Shown: piece after piece, positions 28,126-43,080 of the stretch | Numbering within the stretch: the first letter of the stretch is position 1 | How the letters are laid out: the number at the start of each line of letters is the position of its first letter | Notes under the pieces: model-generated | What the model saw: the letters and a program-made list of their open reading frames with translations, nothing else | Database searches by the model: none | Told to the model about the DNA's origin: nothing | Translations under genes and position numbers: made by a program | DNA from: Halictus rubicundus | Taxonomy: Eukaryota > Arthropoda > Insecta > Hymenoptera > Halictidae | Length of the DNA stretch: 64,000 nt | Direction of reading: 5' to 3' | NCBI RefSeq assembly: GCF_050948215.1 | Contig: NW_027488639.1 | Location: forward strand, 434,001 to 498,000

Positions 28126-29379
28126 GATAGGATAGGATAGAGGATAGGATAGAGGATAGGATAGGATAGAGGATAGGATAGGATAGAGGATAGGATAGGA
28201 TAGATGATATTATAGGATAGATGATATTATAGGACAGAGTATACGATATTAAAGAGGATAGGATAGGGTAGAGGATAGGATAGAGGATAGAGTAGGATAG
28301 AGGATAGGATAGGATAAAGGATAGGATTGGATAGAGGATCGGATAGAGGATAGGATAGGATAGAGGATAGGATAGGATAAAGGATAGGATAGGATAGAGG
28401 ATAGGATAGGATAGAGGATAGGACAAGATACAGGATAGGATAGGATAGAGGATAGGATAGGTAATTGGATAGGATACAGTATAGGATAACGTAGAGGATA
28501 GGATAGGATAGAGGATATAATAGGATAGAGGATAGGATAGGATAGAGGATAGGATAGGATAGAGGATAGGATATGATAGAGGATAGGATAGGATAGAGGA
28601 TCGGATAGAGGATAGGATAGGATAGAGGATAGGATAGAGGATAGGATAGGATAGAGGATAGGATAGGATAGGATAGAGGATAGGATAGGATAGAGGATAT
28701 AATAGGATTGAGGAAAGGATAGGATAGAGGATAGGATAGGATAGAGGATATGATAGGATAGGGGATAGGATAGGATAAGGTAGAGGATAGTATAGGATAG
28801 AGGATAGGATAGGATAGAGGATAGGATAGGATAAAGGATAGGATAGGATAGGATAGGATAAAGGATAGGATAGGATAGAGGATAGGATAGGATAGGATAG
28901 AGGATAGGATAGGATAGGATAGAGGATAGGATAGGATAGGATAGAGGATACGATAGAGGATAGGATAGGATAGAGGATAGGATAGAGGATAGGATAGGAT
29001 AGAGGATAGGATAGGATAGAGGATAGGATAGGATAGATGATATTATAGGATAGATGATATTATAGGACAGAGTATACGATATTAAAGAGGATAGGATAGG
29101 GTAGAGGATAGGATAGTGGATAGGATAGGATAGAGGATAGGATAGAGGATAGGATAGAGGATAGGATAAGATAGAGGATAGGATAGAGGATAGGATAGAG
29201 GATAGGATAGAGGATAGGATAGAGGATAGGATAGAGGATAGGATAGGATAGAGGATCGGATAGAGGATAGGATAGGATAGAGGAAAGGATAGGATAGAGG
29301 ATAGGATACGTAATTGGATAGGATAAGGTAGAGGATAGTATAGGATAGAGGATAGGATAGGATAGAGGATAGGATAGGA

Positions 29380-32300
29380 TAGAGGATATAATAGGATTGA
29401 GGAAAGGATAGGATAGAGGATAGGATATGATAGAGGATAGGACAGGATAGAGGATATGATAGGATTGAGGAAAGGATAGGATAGAGGATAGGATAGGATA
29501 GAGGATAGGATAGGAAAGAGGATAGGATAGGATAGAGGGTAGGATAGGATAGAGGATAGGATAGGATAGAGGATAGGTTAGGATAGAGGATAGGATAAGG
29601 TAGAGGATAGTATAGGATAGAGGATAGGATAGGACAGTGGATAGGATAGGATAGAGGATAGGATAGGATAAAGGATAGGATAGGATAGAGGATAGGATAG
29701 GATAGAGGATAGGATAGGATAGAGGATAGGATAGGATAGAGGATAGGATAGGATAGAGGATAGGATAGGATAGAGGATAGGATAGGTAATTGGAAAGGAT
29801 AGAGTATAGGATAAGGTAGAGGATAGGATAGGATAGAGGATATAATAGGATAGAGGATAGGATAGAGGATAGGATAGCATAGAGGATAGGATAGGATAGA
29901 GGATAGGATCGGATAGAGGATAGGATAGGATAGAGGATCGGATAGAGGATAGGATAGGATAGAGGATCGGATAGAGGATAGGATAGGATAGAGGATAGGA
30001 TAGAGGATAGAGTAGGATAGAGGATGGGATAGGATAAAGGATAGGATTGGATAGAGGATCGGATAGAGGATAGGATAGGATAGAGGATAGTATAGGATAG
30101 AGGATAGGATAGAATAGAGGATAGGATAGGATAAAGGATAGGATAGGATAGAGGATAGAATAGGATAAAGGGTAGGATAGGATAGAGGATAGGATAGAGG
30201 ATAGGATAGAGGATAGGATAGGTAATTGGAAAGGATAGAGGAAAGGATAAGGTAGAGGATAGGATAGGATAGAGGATATAACAGGATAGAGGATAGGATA
30301 GAGGATAGGATAGGATAGAGGATAGGATAGGATAGAGGATAGGATAGGATAGAGGATAGGATAGGATAGAGGATCGGATAGAGGATAGGATAAGGTAGAG
30401 GATAGTATAGGATAGAGGATAGGATAGGATAAAGGATAGGATAGGATAGAGGATAGGATAGGTAATTGGAAAGGATAGAGTATAGGATAAGGTAGAGGAT
30501 AGGATAGGATAGAGGATATAATAGGATAGAGGATAGGATAGAGGATAGGATAGGATAGAGGATAGGATAGGATAGAGGATAGGATCGGATAGAGGGTAGG
30601 ATCGGATAGAGGATAGGATAGGATAGAGGATCGGATAGAGGATAGGATAGGATAGAGGATCGGATAGAGGATAGGATAGGATAGAGGATAGGATAGAGGA
30701 TAGAGTAGGATAGAGGATAGGATAGGATAAAGGATAGGATTGGATAGAGGATCGGATAGAGGATAGGATAGGATAGAGGATAGGATAGGATAAAGGATAG
30801 GATAGGATAGAGGATAGGATAGGATAGAGGATAGGACAAGATACAGGATAGGATAGGATAGAGGATAGGATAGGTAATTGGATAGGATACAGTATAGGAT
30901 AACGTAGAGGATAGGATAGGATAGAGGATATAATAGGATAGAGGATAGGATAGGATAGAGGATAGGATAGGATAGAGGATAGGATATGATAGAGGATAGG
31001 ATAGGATAGAGGATCGGATAGAGGATAGGATAGGATAGAGGATAGGATAGAGGATAGGATAGAGGATAGGATAAGATAGAGGATAGGATAGGATAGAGGA
31101 TCGGATAGAGGATAGGATAGGATAGAGGATATAATAGGATAGAGGATAGGATAGAGGATAGGATAGGATAGAGGATAGGATAGGATAGAGGATAGGATCG
31201 GATAGAGGATAGGATAGGATAGAGGATCGGATAGAGGATAGGATAGGATAGAGGATCGGATAGAGGATAGGATAGGATAGAGGATAGGATAGAGGATAGA
31301 GTAGGATAGAGGATAGGATAGGATAAAGGATAGGATTGGATAGAGGATCGGATAGAGGAGAGGATAGGATAGAGGATAGGATAGGATAAAGGATAGGATA
31401 GGATAGAGGATAGGATAGGATAGAGGATAGGATAAGATAGAGGATAGGATAGGATAGAGGATAGGATAGGTAATTGGATAGGTTACAGTATAGGATAACG
31501 TAGAGGATAGGATAGGATAGAGGATATAATAGGATAGAGGATAGGATAGGATAGAGGATAGGATAGGATAGAGGATAGGATATGATAGAGGATAGGATAG
31601 GATAGAGGATCGGATAGAGGATAGGATAGGATAGAGGATAGGATAGAGGATAGGATAGAGGATAGGATAAGATAGAGGATAGGATAGGATAGAGGATCGG
31701 ATAGAGGATAGTATAGGATAGAGGATAGGATAGGATAGAGGATAGGATAAGATAGAGGATAGGATAGAGGATAGGATAGAGGATAGGATAGAGGATAGGA
31801 TAGAGGATAGGATATGATAGAGGATCGGATAGAGGATAGGATAGGATAGAGGAAATGATAGGATAGAGGATAGGATACGTAATTGGATAGGATAGAGGAT
31901 AGGATAAGGTAGAGGATAGTATAGGATAGAGTATAGGATAGGATAGAGGATAGGATAGGATAAAGGATAGGATAGGATAGAGGATAGGATAGGATAGAGG
32001 ATAGGATAGGATAGAGGATAGGATAGGATAGAGGATAGGATAGGACAGAGGATAGGATAGGATAGAGTATAGGATAGAGGATAGGATAGGATAGAGGATA
32101 GGATAGGATAGAGGATAGGATAGGATGGAGGATAGGATAGGATAGAGGATAGGATAGGATAGAGGATAGGAGAGGATAGAGGATCGGATAGAGGATAGGA
32201 TAGGATAGAGGATCGGATAGAGGATAGGATAGGATAGAGGATAGGATAGGATAGAGGATCGGATAGAGGATAGGATAGGATAGAGGATCGGATAGAGGAT

Positions 32301-33100
32301 AGGATAGGATAGAGGTTAGGATAGAATAGAGGATAGGATAGGATAAAGTATAGGATAGGATAGAGGATAGGATAGGATAGGATAGAGGATAGGATAGGAT
32401 AGGATAGAGGATAGGATAGGGTAGAGGATAGCATAGGATAGAGGATAGGATAGGATAGAGGATAGGATAGGATAGAGGATAGGATAGGATAGAGGATAGG
32501 ATCGAGGATAGGATAGAGGATAGGATAAGATAGAGGATAGGATCGGATAGAGGATAGGATAGGATAGAGGGTAGTATAGGATAGAGGATAGGATAGAATA
32601 GAGGATAGGATAGGATAAAGGATAGGATAGGATAGAGGATAGAATAGGATAAAGGGTAGGATAGGATAGAGGATAGGATAGAAGATAGGATAGGTAATTG
32701 GAAAGGATAGAGTAAAGGATAAGGTAGAGGATAGGATAGGATAGAGGATATAATAGGATAGAGGATAGGATAGAGGATAGGATAGGATAGAGGATAGGAT
32801 AGGATAGAGGATCGGATAGAGGATAGGATAGGATAGAGGATAGGATAAGGTAGAGGATAGTATAGGATAGAGGATAGGATAGGATAGAGGATAGGATAGG
32901 ATAGAGGATAGGATAGGATAGAGGATAGGATAGGATAGAGGATAGGATAGGATAAAGGATAGGATAGGTTAGAGGATAGGATAGGATAGAGGATAGGATA
33001 GGATAGAGGATAGGATAGGATAGAGGATAGGATAGGATAGAGGATAGGATAGGTAATTGGAAAGGATAGAGTATAGGATAAGGTAGAGGATAGGATAGGA
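29380..33100. repeat. About 6.5-kb-offset duplication, copy 1
   Basis: Private markers shared with copy 2 include F pair 29396/29464, AGGTTAGG 29577, GGACAGTGG 29631, B' 30874, B 31470, C 31879, GGATGGAGG about 32126, GGAGAGGATAG about 32168, GATCGAGG 32502 and A' 32694. Offsets to copy 2 drift from 6547 down to 6440 bp. No gene is seen. Confidence 0.88.
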
Positions 33101-35919
33101 TAGAGGATAGGATAGGATAGAGGATAGGATAGGATAGAGGATAGGATAGGATAAAGGATAGGATAGGATAGAGGATAGGATAGGATAGAGGATAGGATAG
33201 GATAGAGGATAGGATCGGATAGAGGATAGGATAGGATAGAGGATAGGATAGGATAGAGGATAGGATAGGATAGAGGATAGGATAGGATAGAGGATAGGAT
33301 AGGTAATTGGAAAGGATAGAGTATAGGATAAGGTAGAGGATAGGATAGGATAGAGGATATAATAGGATAGAGGATAGGATAGAGGATAGGATAGCATAGA
33401 GGATAGGATAGGATAGAGGATAGGATCGGATAGAGGATAGGATAGGATAGAGGAACGGATAGAGGATAGGATAGGATAGAGGGTAGGATAGGATAGAGGA
33501 TAGGATAGGATAGAGGATAGAGTAGGATAGAGGATAGGATAGGATAGAGGATAGGATAGGTAATTGGAAAGGATAGAGTATAGGATAAGGTAGAGGATAG
33601 GATAGGATAGAGGATATAATAGGATAGAGGATAGGATAGAGGATAGGATAGCATAGAGGATAGGATAGGATAGAGGATAGGATCGGATAGAGGATAGGAT
33701 AGGATAGAGGATCGGATAGAGGATAGGATAGGATAGAGGATCGGATAGAGGATAGGATAGGATAGAGGATAGGATAGAGGATAGAGTAGGATAGAGGATA
33801 GGATAGGTCTAAGGATAGGATTGGATAGAGGATCGGATAGAGGATAGGATAGGATAGAGGATAGGATAGGATAGAGGATAGTATAGGATAGAGGATAGGA
33901 TAGAATAGAGGATAGGATAGGATAAAGGATAGGATAGGATAGAGGATAGGATAGGATAGAGGGTAGGATAGGATAGAGGATAGGATAGAGGATAGGATAG
34001 GTAATTGGAAAGGATAGAGTAAAGGATAAGGTAGAAGATAGGATAGGATAGAGGATATAATAGGATAGAGGATAGGATAGAGGATAGGATAGGATAGAGG
34101 ATAGGATAGGATAGAGGATAGGATAGGATAGAGGATAGGATAGGATAGAGGATAGGATACTATAGAGAATCGGATATAGGATAGGATAGGATAGAAGATA
34201 GGATAAGGTAGAGGATAGTATAGGATAGAGGATAGGATAGGATAGAGGATAGGATAGGATAGAGGATAGGATAGGATAAATGATAGGATAGGTTAGAGGA
34301 TAGGATAGGATAGAGGATAGGATAGGATAGAGGATAGGATAGGATAGAGGATAGGATAGGATAGAGGATCGGATAGAGGATAGGATAGGATAGAGGATAG
34401 GATAGGATAGAGGATAGAGTAGGATAGAGGATAGGATAGGATAAAGGATAGGATTGGATAGAGGATCGGATAGAGGATAGGATAGGATAGAGGATAGGAT
34501 AGGATAGAGGATAGTATAGGATAGAGGATAGGATAGAATAGAGGATAGGATAGGATAAAGGATAGGATAGAGGATAGGATAGGATAGGATAGAGGATAGG
34601 ATAGGATAGAGGATATAATAGGATTGAGGAAAGGATAGGATAGAGGATAGGATAGGATAGAGGATATGATAGGATTGGGGATAGGATAGGATAAGGTAGA
34701 GGATAGTATAGGATAGAGGATAGGATAGGATAGAGGATAGGATAGGATAAAGGATAGGATAGGATAGGATAGGATAAAGGATAGGATAGGATAGAGGATA
34801 GGATAGGATAGGATAGAGGATAGGATAGGATAGGATAGAGGATAGGATAGGATAGGATAGAGGATAGGATAGAGGATAGGATAGGATAGAGGATAGGATA
34901 GAGGATAGGATAGGATAGAGGATAGGATAGGATAGAGGATAGGATAGGATAGATGATATTATAGGATAGATGATATTATAGGACAGAGTATACGATATTA
35001 AAGAGGATAGGATAGGGTAGAGGATAGGATAGTGGATAGGATAGGATAGAGGATAGGATAGAGGATAGGATAGAGGATAGGATAAGATAGAGGATAGGAT
35101 AGAGGATAGGATAGAGGATAGGATAGAGGATAGGATAGAGGATAGGATAGAGGATAGGATAGGATAGAGGATCGGATAGAGGATAGGATAGGATAGAGGA
35201 AAGGATAGGATAGAGGATAGGATACGTAATTGGATAGGATAAGGTAGAGGATAGTATAGGATAGAGGATAGGATAGGATAGAGGATAGGATAGGATAAAG
35301 GATAGGATAGGATAGAGGATAGGATAGGATAGAGGATAGGATAGGATAGAGGATATTATAGAGGATAGGATAGGATAGAGGATAGGATAAGATAGAGGAT
35401 AGGATAGGATAGAGGATAGGATAGGTAATTGGATAGGATAGAGTATAGGATAACGTAGAGGATAGGATAGGATAGAGGATATAATAGGATAGAGGATAGG
35501 ATAGGATAGAGGATAGTATAGGATAGAGGATAGGATAGGATAGAGGATAGGATAGGATAGAGGATAGGATAAGATAGAGGATAGGATAGGATAGAGGATA
35601 GGATAGGTAATTGGATAGGATAGAGTATAGGATAACGTAGAGGATAGGATAGGATAGAGGATATAATAGGATAGAGGATAGGATAGGATAGAGGATAGGA
35701 TAGGATAGAGGATAGGATCGGATAGAGGATAGGATAGGATAGAGGATAGGATAGGATAGAGGATAGGATAGGATAGAGGATAGGATAGGATAGAGGATAG
35801 GATAGGATAGAGGATAGGATAGGATAGAGGATAGGATAGGATAGAGGATAGGATAGGATAGAGGATAGGATAGGATAGAGGATAGGATAGGATAGAGGAT
35901 AGGATAGGATAGAGGATAT
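33101..35919. repeat. A-word cluster followed by 22-mer run, E word and B'' pair
   Basis: Words are A 33303, A 33560, A' 34001, F 34623, E 34988 with doubled GATGATATTATAGG, C 35226, B'' 35425 and B'' 35607. A unique GTCTAAGG variant is at about 33808. 22-mer units dominate about 34760-34860. E 34988 and C 35226 are both 5916 bp from E 29072 and C 29310. A B''-B'' insertion of about 614 bp then shifts the offset to 6530 bp. No gene is seen. Confidence 0.82.
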
Positions 35920-38900
35920 AATAGGATTGAGGAAAGGATAGGATAGAGGATAGGATAGGATAGAGGATAGGACACGATAGAGGATATGATAGGATTGAGG
36001 AAAGGATAGGATAGAGGATAGGATAGGATAGAGGATAGGATAGGAAAGAGGATAGGATAGGATAGAGGGTAGGATAGGATAGAGGATAGGATAGGATAGA
36101 GGATAGGTTAGGATAGAGGATAGGATAAGGTAGAGGATAGTATAGGATAGAGGATAGGATAGGACAGTGGATAGGATAGGATAGAGGATAGGATAGGATA
36201 AAGGATAGGATAGGATAGAGGATAGGATAGGATAGAGGATAGGATAGGATAGAGGATAGGATAGGATAGAGGATAGGATAGGATAGAGGATAGGATAGGA
36301 TAGAGGATAGGATAGGATAGAGGATAGGATAGGTAATTGGAAAGGATAGAGTATAGGATAAGGTAGAGGATAGGATAGGATAGAGGATATAATAGGATAG
36401 AGGATAGGATAGAGGATAGGATAGCATAGAGGATAGGATAGGATAGAGGATAGGATCGGATAGAGGATAGGATAGGATAGAGGATCGGATAGAGGATAGG
36501 ATAGGATAGAGGATCGGATAGAGGATAGGATAGGATAGAGGATAGGATAGAGGATAGAGTAGGATAGAGGATGGGATAGGATAAAGGATAGGATTGGATA
36601 GAGGATCGGATAGAGGATAGGATAGGATAGAGGATAGGATAGGTAATTGGAAAGGATAGAGTATAGGATAAGGTAGAGGATAGGATAGGATAGAGGATAT
36701 AATAGGATAGAGGATAGGATAGAGGATAGGATAGCATAGAGGATAGGATAGGATAGAGGATAGGATCGGATAGAGGATAGGATAGGATAGAGGATCGGAT
36801 AGAGGATAGGATAGGATAGAGGATCGGATAGAGGATAGGATAGGATAGAGGATAGGATAGAGGATAGAGTAGGATAGAGGATGGGATAGGATAAAGGATA
36901 GGATTGGATAGAGGATCGGATAGAGGATAGGATAGGATAGAGGATAGTATAGGATAGAGGATAGGATAGGATAGAGGATAGGATAGGATAGAGGATAGGA
37001 TAGGATAGAGGATAGGATAGGATAAAGGATAGGATAGGTTAGAGGATAGGATAGGATAGAGGATAGGATAGGATAGAGGATAGGATAGGATAGAGGATAG
37101 GATAGGATAGAGGATAGGATAGGATAGAGGATAGGATAGGATAGAGGATAGGATAGGTAATTGGAAAGGATAGAGTATAAGATAAGGTAGAGGATAGGAT
37201 AGGATAGAGGATATAATAGGATAGAGGATAGGATAGAGGATAGGATAGGATAGAGGATAGGATAGGATAAAGGATAGGATAGGATAGAGGATAGGATAGG
37301 ATAGAGGATAGGACAAGATACAGGATAGGATAGGATAGAGGATAGGATAGGTAATTGGATAGGATACAGTATAGGATAACGTAGAGGATAGGATAGGATA
37401 GAGGATATAATAGGATAGAGGATAGGATAGGATAGAGGATAGGATAGGATAGAGGATAGGATATGATAGAGGATAGGATAGGATAGAGGATCGGATAGAG
37501 GATAGGATAGGATAGAGGATAGGATAGAGGATAGGATAGAGGATAGGATAAGATAGAGGATAGGATAGGATAGAGGATCGGATAGAGGATAGGATAGGAT
37601 AGAGGATATAATAGGATAGAGGATAGGATAGAGGATAGGATAGGATAGAGGATAGGATAGGATAGAGGATAGGATCGGATAGAGGATAGGATAGGATAGA
37701 GGATCGGATAGAGGATAGGATAGGATAGAGGATCGGATAGAGGATAGGATAGGATAGAGGATAGGATAGAGGATAGAGTAGGATAGAGGATAGGATAGGA
37801 TAAAGGATAGGATTGGATAGAGGATCGGATAGAGGATAGGATAGGATAGAGGATAGGATAGGATAAAGGATAGGATAGGATAGAGGATAGGATAGGATAG
37901 AGGATAGGATAAGATAGAGGATAGGATAGGATAGAGGATAGGATAGGTAATTGGATAGGTTACAGTATAGGATAACGTAGAGGATAGGATAGGATAGAGG
38001 ATATAATAGGATAGAGGATAGGATAGGATAGAGGATAGGATAGGATAGAGGATAGGATATGATAGAGGATAGGATAGGATAGAGGATCGGATAGAGGATA
38101 GGATAGGATAGAGGATAGGATAGAGGATAGGATAGAGGATAGGATAAGATAGAGGATAGGATAGGATAGAGGATCGGATAGAGGATAGGATAGGATAGAG
38201 CATAGGATAGGATAGAGGATAGGATAAGATAGAGGATAGGATAGAGGATAGGATAGAGGATAGGATAGAGGATAGGATAGAGGATAGGATAGGATAGAGG
38301 ATCGGATAGAGGATAGGATAGGATAGAGGAAAGGATAGGATAGGATACGTAATTGGATAGGATAGAGGATAGGATAAGGTAGAGGATAGTATAGGATAGA
38401 GTATAGGATAGGATAGAGGATAGGATAGGATAAAGGATAGGATAGGATAGAGGATAGGATAGGATAGAGGATAGGATAGGATAGAGGATAGGATAGGATA
38501 GAGGATAGGATAGGACAGAGGATAGGATAGGATAGAGTATAGGATAGAGGATAGGATAGGATAGAGGATAGGATAGGATAGAGGATAGGATAGGATGGAG
38601 GATAGGATAGGATAGAGGATAGGATAGGATAGAGGATAGGAGAGGATAGAGGATCGGATAGAGGATAGGATAGGATAGAGGATCGGATAGAGGATAGGAT
38701 AGGAAAGAGTATAGGATAGGATAGAGGATCGGATAGAGGATAGGATAGGATAGAGGATAGGATAGAATAGAGGATAGGATAGGATAAAGTATAGGATAGG
38801 ATAGAGGATAGGATAGGATAGGATAGAGGATAGGATAGGATAGGATAGAGGATAGGATAGGGTAGAGGATAGCATAGGATAGAGGATAGGATAGGATAGA

Positions 38901-39490
38901 GGATAGGATAGGATAGAGGATAGGATAGGATAGAGGATAGGATCGAGGATAGGATAGAGGATAGGATAAGATAGAGGATAGGATCGGATAGAGGATAGGA
39001 TAGGATAGAGGGTAGTATAGGATAGAGGATAGGATAGAATAGAGGATAGGATAGGATAAAGGATAGGATAGGATAGAGGATAGAATAGGATAAAGGGTAG
39101 GATAGGATAGAGGCTGGATAGAGGATAGGATAGGTAATTGGAAAGGATAGAGTAAAGGATAAGGTAGAGGATAGGATAGGATAGAGGATATAATAGGATA
39201 GAGGATAGGATAGAGGATAGGATAGGATAGAGGATAGGATAGGATAGAGGATCGGATAGAGGATAGGATAGGATAGAGGATAGGATAAGGTAGAGGATAG
39301 TATAGGATAGAGGATAGGATAGGATAGAGGATAGGATAGGATAGAGGATAGGATAGGATAGAGGATAGGATAGGATAGAGGATAGGATAGGATAGAGGAT
39401 AGGATAGGATAGAGGATAGGATAGGATAGAGGATAGGATAGGTAATTGGAAAGGATAGAGTATAGGATAAGGTAGAGGATAGGATAGGAT
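35920..39490. repeat. About 6.5-kb-offset duplication, copy 2
   Basis: Markers are F pair 35936/35994, AGGTTAGG 36107, GGACAGTGG 36161, B' 37361, B 37947, C 38349, GGATGGAGG about 38596, GATCGAGG 38943 and A' 39134, all in the order of copy 1. It carries its own internal 310-bp tandem duplication (A 36333 and 36643) and a unique GAGGCTGG lesion at about 39111. Confidence 0.88.
36333..36952. repeat. Local 310-bp tandem duplication (two copies)
   Basis: Word A (36333, 36643), the GCATA variant (36424, 36734) and the GAGTAGG of word D (36557, 36867) are each 310 bp apart. Both copies read A, GCATA, three GATCGG units, D with GATGGG, GATTGG. The parallel region at 29786-30200 has only one copy, so this duplication is younger than the 6.5-kb one. 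Confidence 0.92.
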
Positions 39491-42400
39491 AGAGGATAGG
39501 ATAGGATAGAGGATAGGATAGGATAGAGGATAGGATAGGATAAAGGATAGGATAGGATAGAGGATAGGATAGGATAGAGGATAGGATAGGATAGAGGATA
39601 GGATAGGATAGAGGATAGGATAGGACAGAGGATAGGATAGAGGATAGAGTAGGATAGAGGATAGGATAGGATAAAGGATAGGATTGGATAGAGGATCGGA
39701 TAGAGGATAGGATAGGATAGAGGATAGGATAGGATAAAGGATAGGATAGGATAGAGGATAGGATAGGATAGAGGATAGGACAAGATACAGGATAGGATAG
39801 GATAGAGGATAGGATAGGTAATTGGATAGGATACATTATAGGATAACGTAGAGGATAGGATAGGATAGAGGATATAATAGGATAGAGGATAGGATAGGAT
39901 AGAGGATAGGATAGGATAGAGGATAGGATATGATAGAGGATAGGATAGGATAGAGGATCGGATAGAGGATAGGATAGGATAGAGGATAGGATAGAGGATA
40001 GGATAGAGGATAGGATAAGATAGAGGATAGGATAGGATAGAGGATCGGATAGAGGATAGGATAGGATAGAGGATATAATAGGATAGAGGATAGGATAGAG
40101 GATAGGATAGGATAGAGGATAGGATAGGATAGAGGATAGGATAGGATAGAGGATAGGATAGGATAGAGGATAGGATAGGACAGAGGATAGGATAGGATAG
40201 AGTATAGGATAGAGGATAGGATAGGATAGAGGATAGGATAGGATAGAGGATAGGATAGGATAGAGGATAGGATAGGATAGAGGATAGGATAGGATAGAGG
40301 ATAGGATAGGATAGAGGATAGGATAGGATAGAGGATAGGATAGGATAGAGGATAGGATAGGATAGAGGATAGGATAGGATAGAGGATCGGATAGAGGATA
40401 GGATAGGATAGAGGATCGGATAGAGGATAGGATAGGATAGAGGATAGGATAGGATAGAGGATCGGATAGAGGATAGGATAGGATAGAGGATAGGATAGAA
40501 TAGAGGATAGGATAGGATAAAGTATAGGATAGGATAGAGGATAGGATAGGATAGGATAGAGGATATAATAGGGTAGAGGATAGCATAGGATAGAGGATAG
40601 GATAGGATAGAGGATAGGATAGGATAGAGGATAGGATAGGATAGAGGATAGGATCGAGGATAGGATAGAGGATAGGATAAGATAGAGGATAGGATCGGAT
40701 AGAGGATAGGATAGGATAGAGGATCGGATAGAGGATAGGATAGGATAGAGGATAGGATAGAGGATAGAGTAGGATAGAGGATGGGATAGGATAAAGGATA
40801 GGATTGGATAGAGGATCGGATAGAGGATAGGATAGGATAGAGGATAGGATAGGATAGAGGGTAGTATAGGATAGAGGATAGGATAGAATAGAGGATAGGA
40901 TAGGATAAAGGATAGGATAGGATAGAGGATAGAATAGGATAAAGGGTAGGATAGGATAGAGGATAGGATAGATGATAGGATAGGTAATTGGAAAGGATAG
41001 AGTAAAGGATAAGGTAGAGGATAGGATAGGATAGAGGATATAATAGGATAGAGGATAGGATAGAGGATAGGATAGGATAGAGGATAGGATAGGATAGAGG
41101 ATCGGATAGAGGATAGGATAGGATAGAGGATAGGATAAGGTAGAGGATAGTATAGGATAGAGGATAGGATAGGATAGAGGATAGGATAGGATAGAGGATA
41201 GGATAGGATAGAGGATAGGATAGGATAAAGGATAGGATAGGTTAGAGGATAGGATAGGATAGAGGATAGGATAGGATAGAGGATAGGATAGGATAGAGGA
41301 TAGGATAGGATAGAGGATAGGATAGGATAGAGGATAGGATAGGTAATTGGAAAGGATAGGATAGGTAATTGGAAAGGATAGAGTATAGGATAAGGTAGAG
41401 GATAGGATAGGATAGAGGATATAATAGGATAGAGGATAGGATAGAGGATAGGATAGGATAGAGGATAGGATCGGATAGAGGGTAGGATCGGATAGAGGAT
41501 AGGATAGGATAGAGGATCGGATAGTGGATCGGATAGAGGATAGGATAGGATAGAGGATAGGATAGAGGATAGAGTAGGATAGAGGATAGGATAGGATAAA
41601 GGATAGGATTGGATAGAGGATCGGATAGAGGATAGGATAGGATAGAGGATAGGATAGGATAAAGGATAGGATAGGATACAGGATAGGATAGGATAGAGGA
41701 TAGGACAAGATACAGGATAGGATAGAGGATAGGATAGGTAATTGGATAGGATACAGTATAGGATAACGTAGAGGATAGGATAGGATAGAGGATATAATAG
41801 GATAGAGGATAGGATAGGATAGAGGATAGGATAGGATAGAGGATAGGATATGATAGAGGATAGGATAGGATAGAGGATCGGATAGAGGATAGGATAGGAT
41901 AGAGGATAGGATAGAGGATAGGATAGAGGATAGGATAGAGGATAGGATAGAGGATAGGATAAGATAGAGGATAGGATAGGATAGAGGATCGGATAGAGGA
42001 TAGGATAGGATAGAGGATATAATAGGATAGAGGATAGGATAGAGGATAGCATAGGATAGAGGATAGGATAGGATAGAGGATAGGATCGGATAGAGGATAG
42101 GATAGGATAGAGGATCGGATAGGGGATAGGATAGGATAGAGGATCGGATAGAGGATAGGATAGGATAGAGGATAGGATAGAGGATAGAGTAGGATAGAGG
42201 ATAGGATAGGATAAAGGATAGGATTGGATAGAGGATCGGATAGAGGATAGGATAGGATAGAGGATAGGATAGGATAAAGGATAGGATAGGATAGAGGATA
42301 GGATAGGATAGAGGATAGGATAAGATAGAGGATAGGATAGGATAGAGGATAGGATAGGTAATTGGATAGGTTACAGTATAGGATAACGTAGAGGATAGGA

Positions 42401-43080
42401 TAGGATAGAGGATATAATAGGATAGAGGATAGGATAGGATAGAGGATAGGATAGGATAGAGGATAGGATATGATAGAGGATAGGATAGGATAGAGGATCG
42501 GATAGAGGATAGGATAGGATAGAGGATAGGATAGAGGATAGGATAGAGGATAGGATAAGATAGAGGATAGGATAGGATAGAGGATCGGATAGAGGATAGG
42601 ATAGGATAGAGGATAGGATAGGATAGAGGACAGGATAAGATAGAGGATAGGATAGAGGATAGGATAGAGGATAGGATAGAGGACAGGATAGAGGATAGGA
42701 TAGGATAGAGGATCGGATAGAGGATAGGATAGGATAGAGGAAAGGATAGGATAGAGGATAGGATACGTAATTGGATAGGATAGAGGATAGGATAAGGTAG
42801 AGGATAGTATAGGATAGAGGATAGGATAGGATAGAGGATAGGATAGGATAAAGGATAGGATAGGATAGAGGATAGGATAGGATAGAGGATAGGATAGGAT
42901 AGAGGATAGGATAGGATAGAGGATAGGATAGGACAGAGGATAGGATAGGATAGAGTATAGGATAGAGGATAGGATAGGATAGAGGATAGGATAGGATAGA
43001 GGATAGGATAGGATAGAGGATAGGATAGGATAGAGGATAGGATAGGATAGAGGATAGGATAGGATAGAGGATAGGATAGG
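39491..43080. repeat. Mixed higher-order repeat fragments
   Basis: Words are B' 39828, A' 40984, a doubled A at 41343/41364, B' 41738, B 42358 and C 42767. A partial third copy of the GCATA/GATCGAGG composite (word G) lies at about 40571-40660. GGACAGAGG and GAGTATAGG variants occur near 40190 and 42935. No gene is seen. Confidence 0.8.

Larger units (their letters stand above)
25861..29379. repeat. Transition zone with first AT-rich E words and F words
   Basis: Words are C 26066, A' 26340, A' 26594, C 27119, B'' 27296, B'' 27531, B' 28461 and C 29310. The first E words of the window appear at 26857, 28239 and 29072, the last two preceded by a doubled GATGATATTATAGG. F words are at 27964 and 28707. 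A long run of 12-mers lies at about 26956-27052 and a run of 22-mers at about 28010-28100. No gene is seen. Confidence 0.82.
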
